Part shown: one piece after another, positions 1-12,326 of the stretch
How positions within the stretch are numbered: position 1 is the first letter of the stretch
How the letters are laid out: every line of letters begins with the position of its first letter
Source: Syngnathus acus
Lineage: Eukaryota > Chordata > Actinopteri > Syngnathiformes > Syngnathidae
Assembly (NCBI RefSeq): GCF_901709675.1
Contig: NC_051100.1
Coordinates: 1,178,001-1,242,000 of the forward strand
Length of the DNA stretch: 64,000 nt
Direction: 5' to 3'
Notes under the pieces: generated by a model
Databases searched by the model: none
Seen by the model: the letters and a program-made list of their open reading frames with translations, nothing else
What the model was told of the DNA's origin: nothing
Translations under genes and position numbers: made by a program

Positions 1-1270
1 TTGACAAGCTTGCCACTCAATTGGATGCGCTTCTTGAGTTTAAAAAGGCTGCACGGACGAAGGGCCAGCGAAGCAACCAGTTAATCATTGAATAATGAGC
101 CACCTTTGTCTTTCCTCTTGTGATAGCAGCAAGCTCTTTTGCATATGAAAGGAAAACAGTAGTAACCACTGATAGGCTTTAGATCACATTGTTCCTTTTG
201 CCATATTTATAAAAAAAGAATTATTGGTGATTGACATGCAGCAATAACAATTGTCACATGACTGTCAGGAGCTATATCGGGAATTAGGGGACTGCTTTGA
301 TGTACACGTGCAAATGGATGCAAATGTGCTATGATGTAACCCCATGTGAAGTGATATGCTGAGTATAGTAGATGACCTGAAGCCTGTTCCCAAATGACAG
401 GATAAACTAAGATAATGAGTGTTCAAATGTTTACCACTGCTACTCTTACCACTGAAAATAATCCTAATCATGCTAATATCAAAAACACTAGCTTTGATGA
501 CTACTAATACAATTTCACAGATTGTTTTTAAACATTAATTCTGATTTTTTATTTTATTTTATGCAGCCATCCTCAGCAGTAAAAAAAAAGAAAAAAAAAT
601 TGTCCATAATTATTCTGATAATGTCATTGTTTTCTTGTTCACCTGTGTTCTAGGTTTGATCCTATGATATTCACAAGCTGAGCTGTAAATTGGTTGAGCC
701 CTCAACACGCAAGGTGTCATTTTCTGTCAAGAGTAATTGGCAAAATGTTCATGAAAAATAATGAAGTTAGCAAATTAATTATGAGGATAATATCCACTTT
801 TTACTGCTGTCACTTTTGTATCATTTGCACAATTTGAAGTGACAACCTGCAATTTACCTTGCCTTTACTTTAACCTGTACCTAAATTCTTTGCTAAATAT
901 TACGAACGTAAGCAGACAAACTGACATAAAACAAATGAAATACTCATCATTCATAAGAATGAATTCTCAAAATTAGATCACATTTTCATCAAAACACAAA
1001 AGTGCGTTGCACGTATATTTTCCGATCTGTTCAGAGCATCCAAAAAAAAAGAAAGGCAACAGCTGCAAGGAGTACTACACTTGTTTAGTGGTATCGACGA
1101 GGCTATCTTTCAAACTTCTTTTATGTCACATTTGCTAATGGCCTTGAAAACACTTGGATAAAGATGGAGCGATAACGATGGGGGTGGGGGTGGCGGTCAC
1201 ACTTCTTCTGCTGACCACAAAGAATAAACCCCACCCCAACACTGTGTCGCTGCTTTACCAAGTCCTCAGC
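1..1270. other. Upstream non-coding region of the homeobox gene
   Basis: AT-rich sequence with short A and T runs. I see no exon-like reading frame, RNA gene or recognisable mobile element. The last 200 bases contain a short G-rich stretch and lead into the TATA box of the homeobox gene, so proximal regulatory sites are likely here, but I cannot point to a specific one. Confidence 0.5.
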
Positions 1271-1277
1271 TGATCAA

Positions 1278-1285
1278 TATATAAG
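1278..1285 (+). promoter_or_regulatory. TATA box of the homeobox gene
   Basis: TATATAAG lies about 100 bases upstream of the proposed start codon at 1385. Initiation about 30 bases downstream would give a short 5' UTR of roughly 75 bases. This is inferred from motif and spacing only. Confidence 0.55.
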
Positions 1286-1384
1286 GTATCCTGACATAAG
1301 CTGTGGACACACAGCCAAGGAACACACAAGCACACTGACCTCTGTCACATCAGACGGCCGTTAGAAATCCATTCAAGCCCTGCC

Positions 1385-3193
1385 ATGTGGAAGGACTCAA
1401 AGAACGGTAAGCGCAAAGACAGTACATTGGGTTCGTTTTGGCCCATTTGTTTGGAAATGATTCAGAAAGCAGAGATGAGTTTACAGGCCTAAAATGAAAG
1501 CGTTTTGAATTACAACAGCTGATCAATAAGGATGAGGGCCAGGTAGACAATATGTTGAATTGTTTGCTGCCGTCATTCACTTCTTTCTGCTGACATTTCA
1601 CTGAATCCACCTTTTACAATTTACCATTTTTTTATGATTGCCACAGTTTTTCACAACGATGTGTAAATATCAGACACGTGAAGGTATGTCTTGAATCTTG
1701 TCCGTTTTTTTGGATTTCACCTCAGATGACGCCAGAGCCACGGCCTCCAGCGGCGCCTCCAGCGGCGCCTCCACCGGCGGCTCCTCGTCTCGCAGCGCCA
1801 GTCGCAGGAAGAGGACCAGCTTCTCCAAAGAGCACGTGGAGCTCCTGCGAGTCACTTTTCAGACCGACCCATATCCCGGCATCAGCCTCAGAGAGAGCTT
1901 GTCTCAGACCACGGGCCTTCCCGAGTCCCGCATCCAGGTAAAGCTTTCATTCTGCAACAAAGATTTTGATTAAGAATTGACTGATCAATTCTGTTTTTCA
2001 AAAATGTCTGAAGCACTGAAGTTAGCTTGAAATAAGGATTTTGAGTTGGGAATGTGATTCTTCCCCGGAAACTGTTGCCATTACACACTGCTTCATAATA
2101 AATCAAGTAGATTCCGGTTTTTTACTGTGACAATGAAAAATCCAATAAAAACCATAAAAGTTTCACGACCCAAAGTTTGTGAATGCCGATTGAAAATGTG
2201 TACAGATGGCATGAAGCACCTACACATGTTGTAATATATATTCTTATCACCGGAAGGCCTGTTTTCAAATTGCTATCACTTCATTTCCTTCAAGAAAATA
2301 GGACTCAGGCACTTCTTATCAGGAATTTGTTTGAGGTTCAAGACGGCGCAGCGCCCCGAACAGCTGACGGCCCCTTGATCGGAACACTCCCCGCTTCTAG
2401 AAAATGATTAACCGAGCAGAATGCCTTTGATTATCTGTCGGGGCTTTGTTTTTTTCCGACGTAACCTCCTGTTTTTCTGTCCCAGGTGTGGTTTCAGAAC
2501 AGGAGAGCCCGAACGCTAAAGTGCAAAGGGGCCAAGAAGGCCCTGTGGCAGTCTGATAGTCCAATCCAAAATAGTCCAGCTCCATCTCAGAGTGGCCAAG
2601 TCTCTATGGGGCGACAGGCCCCCGCGCCATCCTACCCTACTCGGGTGAAGGAAGAGATGGACCAATCGTGCTTTTATGGACAGTGTCCTCCAATGTACCC
2701 CAATGTTATTGAGGAGTATCAACATGACTCTATGCACGGTCTTCATCAGAGCACACCGCTAGGCAACGGCTCCAGCCCGCACCTGAGAAGCTACTGGTCC
2801 CAGGCCAGCACCCGAATGGACCCCATGACCCCACTATGGTCTCCAGCGGAGGGGCGCAGCTACAATTTAAGCGCCGTCGCCTTTATGTGCCCAGAACAAA
2901 ACAACTACTCGGCCCGTGCCGGCTCTCAATCTGTCAGCCCCGATACCCCTGACTCGGGTTACTGGGATGCCAACCTTGACAAAAGCCCCTCGGCGGAGAG
3001 TCGCTACTCACAGCTGGAAAACTCGTGGAGTGCCGGAGAGGGTTGCAGAGGGTCCGGAGTTCCGACAGGGAACCAGCACGCTCCCTTGCCGGAGTTGTCC
3101 CTGCAGGAGATCCTCGGGGAGCTGGATGAGGACTGGCTGGGGGGAGAAGGATTGGACAGCCACGGTACTCATGAGAAAATGACTCTGTGTTGA
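1385..3193 (+). CDS. Mix-type (mxtx-like) paired-like homeobox transcription factor, 3 exons
   Basis: Coding exons 1385-1406, 1726-1937 and 2486-3193 join in frame through GT-AG introns to give 313 residues; the first exon encodes only MWKDSKN plus one base. The homeodomain spans about residues 33-92: basic arm SRRKRTSF, L16/F20 core, and WFQNRRAR in helix 3 with glutamine at position 50. The second intron cuts it between positions 46 and 47, the usual place in paired-like genes. The helix 1-2 loop reads DPYPGI, and I recall the helix 2/3 pattern [16 protein letters not shown] from teleost Mix-type (mxtx1/mxtx2) genes expressed in the yolk syncytial layer; sebox and mixl1 are the alternatives. 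Outside the homeodomain there is a Ser/Gly/Ala-rich N-terminus, a Pro/Ser/Tyr-rich middle and an acidic C-terminal motif around [12 protein letters not shown], plausibly an activation domain. The likely role is DNA binding in early endoderm, mesoderm or yolk-layer specification. Paralogue identity is uncertain, so no symbol is given. Confidence 0.85.
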
Positions 3194-3410
3194 TCACACT
3201 AAGTGAATATTTCACAAGAATCACAAATCATACTTTTTTTCTGTTGTGTGTTGCTTCCGAGGCATGTAAGTAGAAAAAAATCGGATACTTAGTGTTACAC
3301 ATGGTCACACTGCATGTTAACACGATTGTATTTATTGATTCAGCCTCTATTTATTACCTATATTTATGTTTTTCTGCACTTTTATATGAATAAATCATTT
3401 AAAGTCACAG
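3194..3410 (+). other. Homeobox gene 3' UTR with AU-rich elements and poly(A) signal
   Basis: An AATAAA lies at 3389-3394, about 195 bases after the stop. Between 3330 and 3375 several ATTTA pentamers cluster, as in unstable mRNAs of early developmental regulators. Cleavage near 3410 is inferred. Confidence 0.6.
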
Positions 3411-3419
3411 CACGTTTTT

Positions 3420-6050
3420 TCAATTGATGTATTTATGGAAATACAGTATAATACATGCAACATGCTGATAGCATTCGGCGAGACGCTCAGAGGAGCGTTT
3501 GAATCTAGGGCAGGGGTGCCAAACATTTGTGAAAATGAATTCACCTTCAATATGACAAGTCAAGTCCAAAATGTCTCTCATGTTTGTATTACAACTTAGA
3601 TTCTTTTACCATTTACATGTTCATATCTATTTCTGGATCGAATTGAAATGCCCTTGGCATTGCCAGTGACTAATGTAAGGAATGAAACTTGATGAATTGT
3701 CAAACTAGTGAATATTAAAATCAAAATAAACAAAAGAAATAAAGGGTTTGAGCATTGGAGGGAAAAAAAAAACCCAGATGAAATCTGTGTATGTATAAAA
3801 TAAAAGTTGACAAAGAACCACTAGATGGTGCCTGCCTGTTAGTAGGACCCAAATTTGTATGGTTGCTTTTTTCTATAGGGAAATCTTTATGCCTTTTGCA
3901 TAATGACATGGCTATTTATGAGCTTCCATCTGAAGATGGCATCATGTTAGTCGATCAAAATATATTACTGGCATAAGCTAATTCGATTCGCTTTTTAGGA
4001 CTATGTTTCAGCTGCGAAGCTTAGCTTTCAAGGTGGAGGTCACTTTGAAATTGAACGGAAAGCCATGAAAAAACTCAATTCTCCTCTGCCTGCAGGCCAG
4101 TCTTTGCAGGCTTGTTTTGTTGACACAATAAATATTTCTTTCAAAGCCTCCCCTCAATGTTGGCCTCCTGCCTTCATCCACAAGATGTGTGGAAGGAAGT
4201 TGTCCTTTTGTTTGCCTCCGGTGTTGGTTCCTTCAGTAAGAAAAATCACGCACAATGGGAACATGACTCCTCAGTGTGCTCCTCACTAAAGATAGCTCAG
4301 CACAGGAACTAGTGCAGACTGTTTGATGGATGCTGGACAGGTGTTCTCCTTCTCCAGTGGTCAACAACTAGCAGAGTCGTTTAAGTTGACTATTTGCAAT
4401 TGTTTGTGAACAGTCCATTTGTATGAAAATGAAACATGATCGTTAACTCGCGTACTTTTCTAGTTTCAAAGCATGAAAAAATGTCAAAGGGTCACTTTAT
4501 GTCATCATCATCACATCTTGCATGTATACACATTTTCTAAAAGACAAACTTGGGTTAGACGGATGGATATGTGAGTGATGGTCCTCAGCTGTTTGCAGTT
4601 CCAGGCAATGAAGGTTAAGATCACTAAAAATAAAGCCTGTAATTCAAGCAAACCCTCCCAGGGAGTTGACACTGGCCGCACACGCTAATTTAGGAGCTCA
4701 TCTGGGCTCTTTGCGATTGCACTGCTCCACTCTCGCTTATCTCCTGCCTGCGCCAGACTGTGATTAACGTTGCTCACAGACCGGAAGGAAGCTCGTGTCA
4801 ACGTGCATGTGCCCATATATGTTATTTATAGGCTATAGCATATACTGTACGACGGACGATACCTGAAAGTGGATAGGCGGAAATACGCTTGTTTACCTTT
4901 CTTAAAATAGAGCGCTAAATCCCTTGCAGAGCAGAGAGCTCATATAAACTGATGGCATGCATCAGCTGTGGATAGAATACACTAAAATCATGTCAATGTA
5001 ACTATAAAATGATGCTTATGCTATGTGCGCATGTTTTGCATCATGTAATGAGTTCATGTTTAAAATATGTGGAGAAAAAAACTCAGATAAACCCACGGAC
5101 ACATAAATATAGTTGATATTGAAGAATTATGCAGCAGACTGGACATATCAGACCCCAAGATGGGCCCAGTTTGTTGATGAGAAACAAGCATCGGTCTTCC
5201 ACTAGTTAAAACTAAATTCACTTGTAGGGTCAGTATTCATTTGTTTCACAAAACAGGCTGGGTACCACCACTATATGCCTTGCAGCATCCATGGTTGTAA
5301 TCTGTTGCTTTTCTATCATGTAAACTGTATTTGTGCTACAGTTGCACAATTTACAATCCTTGCTAACAATTCAAATGTGGGTTTTTTTTGGACATCAACC
5401 TAAGGGATTGCATAAATGAAGCATCACTTGATGTTTGTGATACATCTTCCTCACAGAAATCCCAGAGGCTGGCTTGATGCGTCACACCCAACACAGAGAG
5501 GAGAGGAGAGGAGAGGAGAGGAGAGGAGAGGAGAGGAGAGGAGAGGAGAGGAGAGGAGAGGAGAGCGCAGTGTCTCCATTGAAACACCTTCAGCTGGAGT
5601 ACTACATGTATGAGGTCATTGTTCATGTTTGGTCACATGACCTGCTGCAGCAGCTGTCAAATGGAATGTTAGCGAGACAATCCTCTGCCGCGCCCCCTTC
5701 AGCTGATAGGACACCTCACAGCAGTCTAGGGACTGTCAACCAGGATTTCATTCCATACGCGCACACAGACAAGTTTAGCGTTCCCCCCTTCTCCACCGCC
5801 ACCACCAGTGGGTTTGAATTGCACTTTACACACGGTGCCTTGGTTCCAAATGTAAGCTCCGCCTCTCCACCAAGTGCACACACCTTGTTCTGGAGCCAGC
5901 TGCTCCACAGAGCGTCCAGCAGCGTGAGCCACACCAGGGAAAGCACACTCCTGCTCGGCCCGATCGATATGTGCACAAAAGCTCCCTATTGGATTAGAAA
6001 GCCTTAATTGAAACCTTTGCACGAGTGGCGACACCGAAGATTGTGACAGA
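3420..6050. other. Intergenic region, homeobox gene to rhoq
   Basis: No exon-like frame apart from microsatellite translations. It contains the GAGAG minisatellite described separately. From about 6050 onward the sequence becomes GC-rich and merges into the rhoq 5' UTR. Nothing else is recognised. Confidence 0.5.
5495..5565. repeat. (GAGAG)n pentanucleotide array
   Basis: About 14 near-perfect tandem copies of the GAGAG unit in 70 bases. Reading frames through it encode only low-complexity Glu/Arg/Gly peptides. Confidence 0.95.
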
Positions 6051-6307
6051 AAAGTGCTTTTCGTCACACTTGGGGGCAGAGTACCGGCTGGTGCTGGTGC
6101 TGGCGCTGGTGCTGGTGGTGAGTTCAAGGAAAAAGATGCAGTTGCGTCGCCTCTCGGTGCGCCCTGCAGCCAGGCACCAAGGCTGGTGATGCCCGCCGCT
6201 GTGCGGTGATCACCAGCGGACGCAACAGCGGAAAGAGGAAGAGCAGAAGCGCGGCGGGCGAGGAGGAGGATGATGACGATGCTGGTGATGATGATGAGTT
6301 TAAGATC
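6050..6307 (+). other. rhoq: rhoq 5' UTR / proximal promoter (GC-rich)
   Basis: CpG-richer sequence than its flanks, with CTGGTG- and GAGGAGGATGATGA-type simple repeats directly before the start codon. No TATA box is evident. The exact transcription start is not determinable. Confidence 0.45.
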
Positions 6308-9300
6308 ATGGCAAACGGAACCGGTACTATTATGTTAAAATGTGTCGTGGTCGGAGACGGTGCAGTTGGCAAAACGTGTCTTCTTATGAGCTATGCCAAT
6401 GACGCCTTTCCTGAGGAATATGTCCCAACAGTCTTTGATCATTATGCAGGTAGGTGCACAAATGTTCCCAACAATGTCATGTTTTGCTTTAGTTTACGTC
6501 CAACATAGTTGAATTGGCAAGAGTGCAGTGAGTTTTCCTGCTGCACTCCAACTGCGTTGGCCTGCCTGCATCTGTTGCTCTAATCCAAACCACTTGTTTG
6601 CCTGCCTTCATTGCAGACAGAGGTTGGGGACCCACAGCCCCACCCCACCCCAGCCCACCCCCCTCCACTTCATGCAGCCCTTCTCATCAGCCACAAGCCT
6701 TCCTCTTTCTAACCGCTTTTTGTTATTTCCTCCCAGTGAGCGTCAATGTCGGAGGAAAGCAGTACTTGTTGGGACTGTACGACACTGCCGGCCAGGTACG
6801 CTTTTTCTTCATGTTACTTTGCTCTGGTGCCAAGCATGTGAAAGATTAACAAACACACCAGTGTACAAAAAAATCATCCTCACGCATGGTTGCAGGCTTC
6901 ATATTCCAACCAGAGTAAGCTGCAACAGGTGATGGTTTTCCTACTTATTTATTGCCAGTCCGGTGTAGCATACACAGTGGTGGTAGTGATGGGCGTTCAA
7001 TAGTTCCATTCTGTCAACAACAGGCTTCCTATGTCCAGTCATGATGTCACACATTTGTTCATAGGACTGCCTATTGCTGAGATTTTTTTCCTCAATGTGC
7101 CATTCAGTGCACAATCAGTCAAACTCAGCAGCCTACACATGCAGACACGCACAATATTTTCGCTCAACATAAGGGCCTGTTGTGCGTACGCACACGCACA
7201 CTGGATGAAGCAACCGTACAAACAGAAAATGACTAAATGTTGAGAAATGTCTGGTTGCAGGCATCTAAACTTCCTGATGTGACAAATTAACGACTACCAA
7301 AACGGTATCTCATAGACAGTATTTATTTCTAAAAAAACAAACAAACCCTGACTTGCTTTAAAGTGTAAATATTTTCCATTTCTTGTCCTTTTGATTTGCC
7401 ATATTGTAAAGCAATTACATAGCCGCTATGAGTCACTGTGAACGATTGTCAAGATTAAGGAAAGGCGCCTCGGAGTTTGAGGCACACAGTGGGGCCTACA
7501 AAGGAATGTTTCCACAGTTTAGCTCCTGCTTGATTTGTATTGGCAACGTACGCTGCAAAATGTATTCTATATATGCTTCGGCGTACGTATGTGATGAGGG
7601 CCATATGCTGCGTTTGGTAAAACTGGAAATATCCCACTTGAAGCTCATCCATGTGGCAGCCATTCAGATGTCATTTTTTGACACACAATTCTAATTTCTT
7701 TGTTTTTCAACTTAATGTTTTTATGATGGTAGTGAAGATGGCGAACCCTGATTTCTATCATTCGCACTTGAGTATAAGTCACAGGACCAGCCAAAAGTGT
7801 GACTTAAAGTAGGGCAAACCTGGATATACAGTATTTATTAGCTTTTCAGGGACTTGGTGCATCATTGTGACCACACTCCGAGTGAGACTCAACAGGTCCT
7901 GCCTGGACAGTTCACACAAGGACTGTGGCAACAGTGCAGAAGGGAAAAACTCCTTCTAAGGAAGGAAAAAAAAAAAAAAAAAAAAGGACTGAATGTCTGT
8001 TGGCAATCTGCTAAATATAAAATGTGACCAAATTTACCGCCACTTGTAAAAGTAACAATAGTGATTCCATTGTGATTTCCTGTAAGTGGTCATTGTTTGA
8101 CCCATCCATCCATCCATCCATCCATCCATCCATCCATCCATCCATCCATCCATCCATCCATCCATCCATCCATCCATCCATCCATCCATCCATCCATCCA
8201 TCCATCCATCCATCCATCCATCCATCCATCCATCCATCCATCCATCCATCCATCCATCCATCCATCCATCACCTGTTGACTCTCCTGCAACCTAAAAATG
8301 TGCACGCCACATGTTAGTCAACATTGCTCAGCCTGGATTTAACAGTGTGAATGAGTCACGATCTGAAACTAAATCCGTTAACCGGGAAACAGATAAACGA
8401 GGCACGTAAAGGTCGAGAGATTTCGTCAAGTCTCTGGTCTCTTCATTTTGGAATATTAAATCAATCTTTTAACCCAACAATCCATCCAAGGCTCTGCAGA
8501 ATACATGTAGCAAAAGTGTTACACTTGTGAGTGTTTGTTTTGATCTGATTGTGACATGGCAAAGTTCCCCCAGATGTCAGCCAGGGAGAGTCGAGTTTCC
8601 ACAATTGAAAATCCGCCCCTGACTCTGTTGACCTCTTTTAGGGAGCGAGAGGCCAGCTGGTAATGTTTATAGCTTCAAAGTGCGATCAAAGCGCGTTGGC
8701 CCAAATAGAGGCGCACAACCACTGCGGAGCTGGAAAGAGGAAGATAGACAGATGTGGCAAAGACAAACAACGAGACAGGATGGATTTTTAGACAGGGAAA
8801 CTGCTTATGAGGAACAAGTAGTCCCTCGCTTTCATAGTATGTTGAAATAATTACAACCTTGCTTTTGAAAATAATAATAAAAAAAAAGTCAATTGTAAAA
8901 CCTTTTCTTCTATATAGGGGGATTGGCCCTTAAATGAGGATAAATGGATGTAGTTCTTAGCAAGCTCTCATAATGCCTATTTGTTTTAAGAAATGAAAAT
9001 ATGAAAAAAAAAAAAAGATTAAACGGTGGTTAAGAATTTGCACTGTGAAATCGGTAGTATGTTGAAATCCATCAAAATGGAAGTCAAAGTGAAACAAAGG
9101 GCTTTAGAGGGACTGTTGCGAAACAAGTCCTCAACTAGATGGCACCAGCCATCATGGTGAAAAGGACTTCAGAAGATCCAGGCAGATATTCTCGGATGCC
9201 TCTTTATGAAATGTGCACCGGTGTCAGGAATGAGTCACCAAGTAGGCACTTACAATGTGTCTGGGCCACGTAATCACAGCTCATTACACTATCTTGCTGC

Positions 9301-12300
9301 CTCCCATTGTCTAAAAAAAAGAAAAAATCATCACTTCTCGCCCATCCCGACCGCTACCAATTTAATGATTCCATAGGGAAAGTCAGCAAAGCCTTTATTG
9401 CGAAATGTGTGAGGAAAGCACAGGGCAAAGCGTTTATTTATTCATTTGCTCACCCCGCTGCGCCTGCATTCAAGACAACCTTCTAAAAGTCCACTGAAGG
9501 AGCTGGAGAAAACAGGAAGTGAAGGGACTTGAAGAAATCTTTGGAGAAAATTCTGTTTTGAAATATTGTGCAGATCTGATGATATTGTTCAGTTGTGATT
9601 GGCACTGACAAAAGCATTTTTGCAGTTTGCAGCACCTTTGTCAGATCTTATTTGACTGAAGGTGTGCAGCAAGAATTTCTTTTTGTACTTGAATCTTCAG
9701 TGGGCGGCTGAGTCGTGTGATAAATTACTTCACGTCAGCAAGTCGGTTCAAACAAATTAGGATGAGTAAAAATAGACACGCTTGTGTTCATGGGATTGAG
9801 GAGTGTCAACCAGTGAGTGAAGTGTGCTTAGTTGCTTTGTGGAGGGAGCAGTTATCAGAAGGATATTACTGTAACCATTTATTTACACAACATTGATCAT
9901 CTGCACTGATAGATTTGAGTGTTTTGGAAGCGGTAGCAGTTTCTTCATTTCCGCTGCCTACACATTAGCTTTAAGTGGATGGCATGATGTTGATAATGTC
10001 AAAATATTAATAGTAAATGGACATTACTTATTAATCACCATGAAAGGGCAAGTAAAGGTGACTTTTTTGTTTGTTTTAGCTTAAATTCAGGTTAGCAGAA
10101 CTCTGGGATTTACAGACAGTGTCGACTTTGCGTTGCATTCTTCCCCGACGGCTGCTAGTACAAATAGCTTCCATTCTGTGAACCGATCCACTTTATAGAA
10201 CCCCGGAGGTGGGTATAGAATCTCAAACAAAAGACAATGAAAATGGTCTTTTTGGTGATGACTCACTGGAATTGTGCTCGTATGTCACTGAGTCACACAG
10301 TGAAGATCAGCATGCTTTGCAGAGACAAGCATATTCTCTTCATGTTTTGAGAGGTAACACTTTGATGTGGGATGAATTGGAATACTTCATCGAATGATCA
10401 ACTACTGCTGATATGATTTGGTGGCAGAAAGCTTGCGATGGATGCCGTGTTGCTGCAATGTCACAAATCGTTGAAGTGATCTAATCAAACGGTGGCATCG
10501 AAACGCTGAAGTGGCCTCGGAGCAGCAGCGGGACAGTGGACGTAACCGGGCCAACGAGCGCTGCACAGCCATTGAGTATAAGAGCCGAGCTAACGTCTAA
10601 AGCGCCTCACTTGTGGCCAGAGGACATATTGCTTTTAGTGTCCAAGGAAATGTGAGAAGGAGAAAATTGCTGAATGGATCCCACTATGTTTGGATAGTTC
10701 TGTGGAAGATTGGATTTTGCTAGTAAAAGTCACAGGCAAAGAAATACTTTAGCACACCACTGAAGTATTTTTTTCTAAATGGAATACATAAAAAGTGTAC
10801 ACCTGGTTTGGATTGTTACTTGTACATTGCTGTCAAAACATTTTGTCACTTGGCTCGGTCGAGTCGGTAATTGATAGATTGGTGATTAAGTTTGCTTGAG
10901 GGCACGGCATGGCATTTAATGCCTCAGGTTGCATTGAAGGACAGCAGGTAGGAAAAAAAAAATCCTAATTGCCTCTGTCATTGAGAAGACGAAGGAGAAA
11001 GTCAATCCCACGTGAAGGTCTTCACATTCCTTCCTCTTCGTAACTCAAATCCACTTGACAGTTTTACGAGCACCGAGCCGGTCATAAAATGACACATCAT
11101 ATGTGAAAAGCAGAAGGAGCTTGGCAGTGTGTATGGAACAAACCACTTGATAGGCTAAGAATAAGTTCTTCTTCCACAACCTGGCTTCAGTGAAGAGAAC
11201 GAGTTTAAAATGTATGCGCCTAAAGATTTCATGATTAATTTCAGTGAAGAATGACAAAAATCTAACGTCGAATCTTTTCCCAGGAGGATTATGACCGACT
11301 CAGGCCATTGTCCTACCCGATGACGGACGTTTTCCTCATCTGCTTCTCGGTGGTGAACCCTGCCAGTTTCCAGAATGTGCGTGAAGAATGGGTGCCCGAG
11401 TTGCGGGAGTACGCACCCAATGTTCCCTACTTGCTCATTGGTACTCAGGTGAGGATGTTGATCAGCCTTCATGATTTGGGTATGGTATTGAATAAGATCC
11501 AATACGACGGCCTCCAAATGTCAAACTCTGGATTTAGAAGAGTAATAATAGCTGCCATGTTCATCCTCAGATTGATCTACGCGATGACCCAAAGACCATT
11601 GCCAAACTGAATGATATGAAGGAGAAACCTATCGTGACTGAGCAAGGCTTGAAACTGGCAAAGGAGGTCAGTTGTGTGTTTTGAAGCCAACCCGAAAGCT
11701 TTTACGTTCCGTGCAGAGAACCTGCCAAGCTAAATTCCCTTTTTAGAGCTGAAATGATACGCCTGAAGATTGTTCAGTCCTTGGATCCAGAAATAAAAGA
11801 AAATCTTCCAAACGTTGATAGTCAGATTCAAACACTAAAGCTCAGATTCCATTCCAAAATTCCAATTTGATTACGATTGTTACACTCCACAATTACAAAA
11901 TTGGCAGCATTGGGGAAAAAATATTATAAAATGAAATAACTATTTAATTTGACTTCATATTCTTTTACGTGGACACATTTTCTTGATCGTTTGAATAATT
12001 GTGATTTTCTTTTTTTTTTTTCTCCATGAGTGAACAGCCTTAACAAGCTGCCCCAACTTAATATTTTTTTGACATTGTTTTGTAGCAAAACGCTGAATAC
12101 GTTGCTTTTTGTGACGATCACTAACGGCAGCTAAATCCTCCTCCTCCTCTTTTCTCCTCGTCAGATTGGAGCATGTTGCTACGTGGAGTGCTCAGCACTA
12201 ACCCAGAAAGGTCTGAAGACGGTGTTCGATGAGGCCATCATAGCCATTTTGACTCCCAAGCGAAAGAAGGGAGCTTTAAAAAGAAGAATGGGACCCCGTT

Positions 12301-12326
12301 GCATGAACTGCTGTCTGATCACATGA
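6308..12326 (+). CDS. rhoq: Rho-family GTPase RhoQ (TC10), 5 coding exons
   Basis: Coding exons 6308-6449, 6737-6795, 11284-11448, 11571-11666 and 12165-12326 join with consistent phases into a 207-residue protein (human RHOQ has 205). RhoQ is a plasma-membrane/endosome GTPase that cycles between GDP and GTP and acts in exocyst-dependent trafficking, insulin-stimulated GLUT4 delivery and filopodia formation. Visible motifs are the P-loop GDGAVGKT (residues 16-23), effector loop [10 protein letters not shown], switch II start DTAGQ, the Rho-type GTQIDL in place of NKxD, ECSAL, and a basic C-terminal tail ending in CCLIT. That end is a CAAX box (Cys204) preceded by a second, probably palmitoylated cysteine. 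The start was chosen at the ATG in a good Kozak context (A at -3, G at +4) because [16 protein letters not shown] matches the family N-terminus. Intron 2 is long, 4.5 kb. RHOJ is the nearest alternative, but N- and C-termini fit RHOQ better. Confidence 0.97.
6796..11283 (+). other. rhoq: rhoq intron 2
   Basis: A 4.5-kb intron between the DTAGQ exon and the [15 protein letters not shown] exon. It holds the long (CATC)n array, a poly-A run near 7967-7985 and several shorter A-runs. No nested gene is recognised. Confidence 0.8.
8102..8270. repeat. (CATC)n tetranucleotide microsatellite
   Basis: About 42 uninterrupted copies of the CATC unit over 169 bases, inside rhoq intron 2. All frames through it (SIHP or MDGW peptides) are artefacts. 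Being long and pure, it is probably length-polymorphic. Confidence 0.98.

Noticed and set aside
5474-6007. 177-codon frame upstream of rhoq
   Set aside because: It runs through the GAGAG microsatellite and has no domain, splice context or family similarity.
6206-6307. In-frame 34-codon acidic N-terminal extension of rhoq
   Set aside because: It begins with GTG, no upstream ATG is present in that stretch, and the family N-terminus starts at the Met at 6308.
8011-8317. Overlapping frames encoding MDGW or SIHP repeats on both strands
   Set aside because: Pure translations of the (CATC)n microsatellite.
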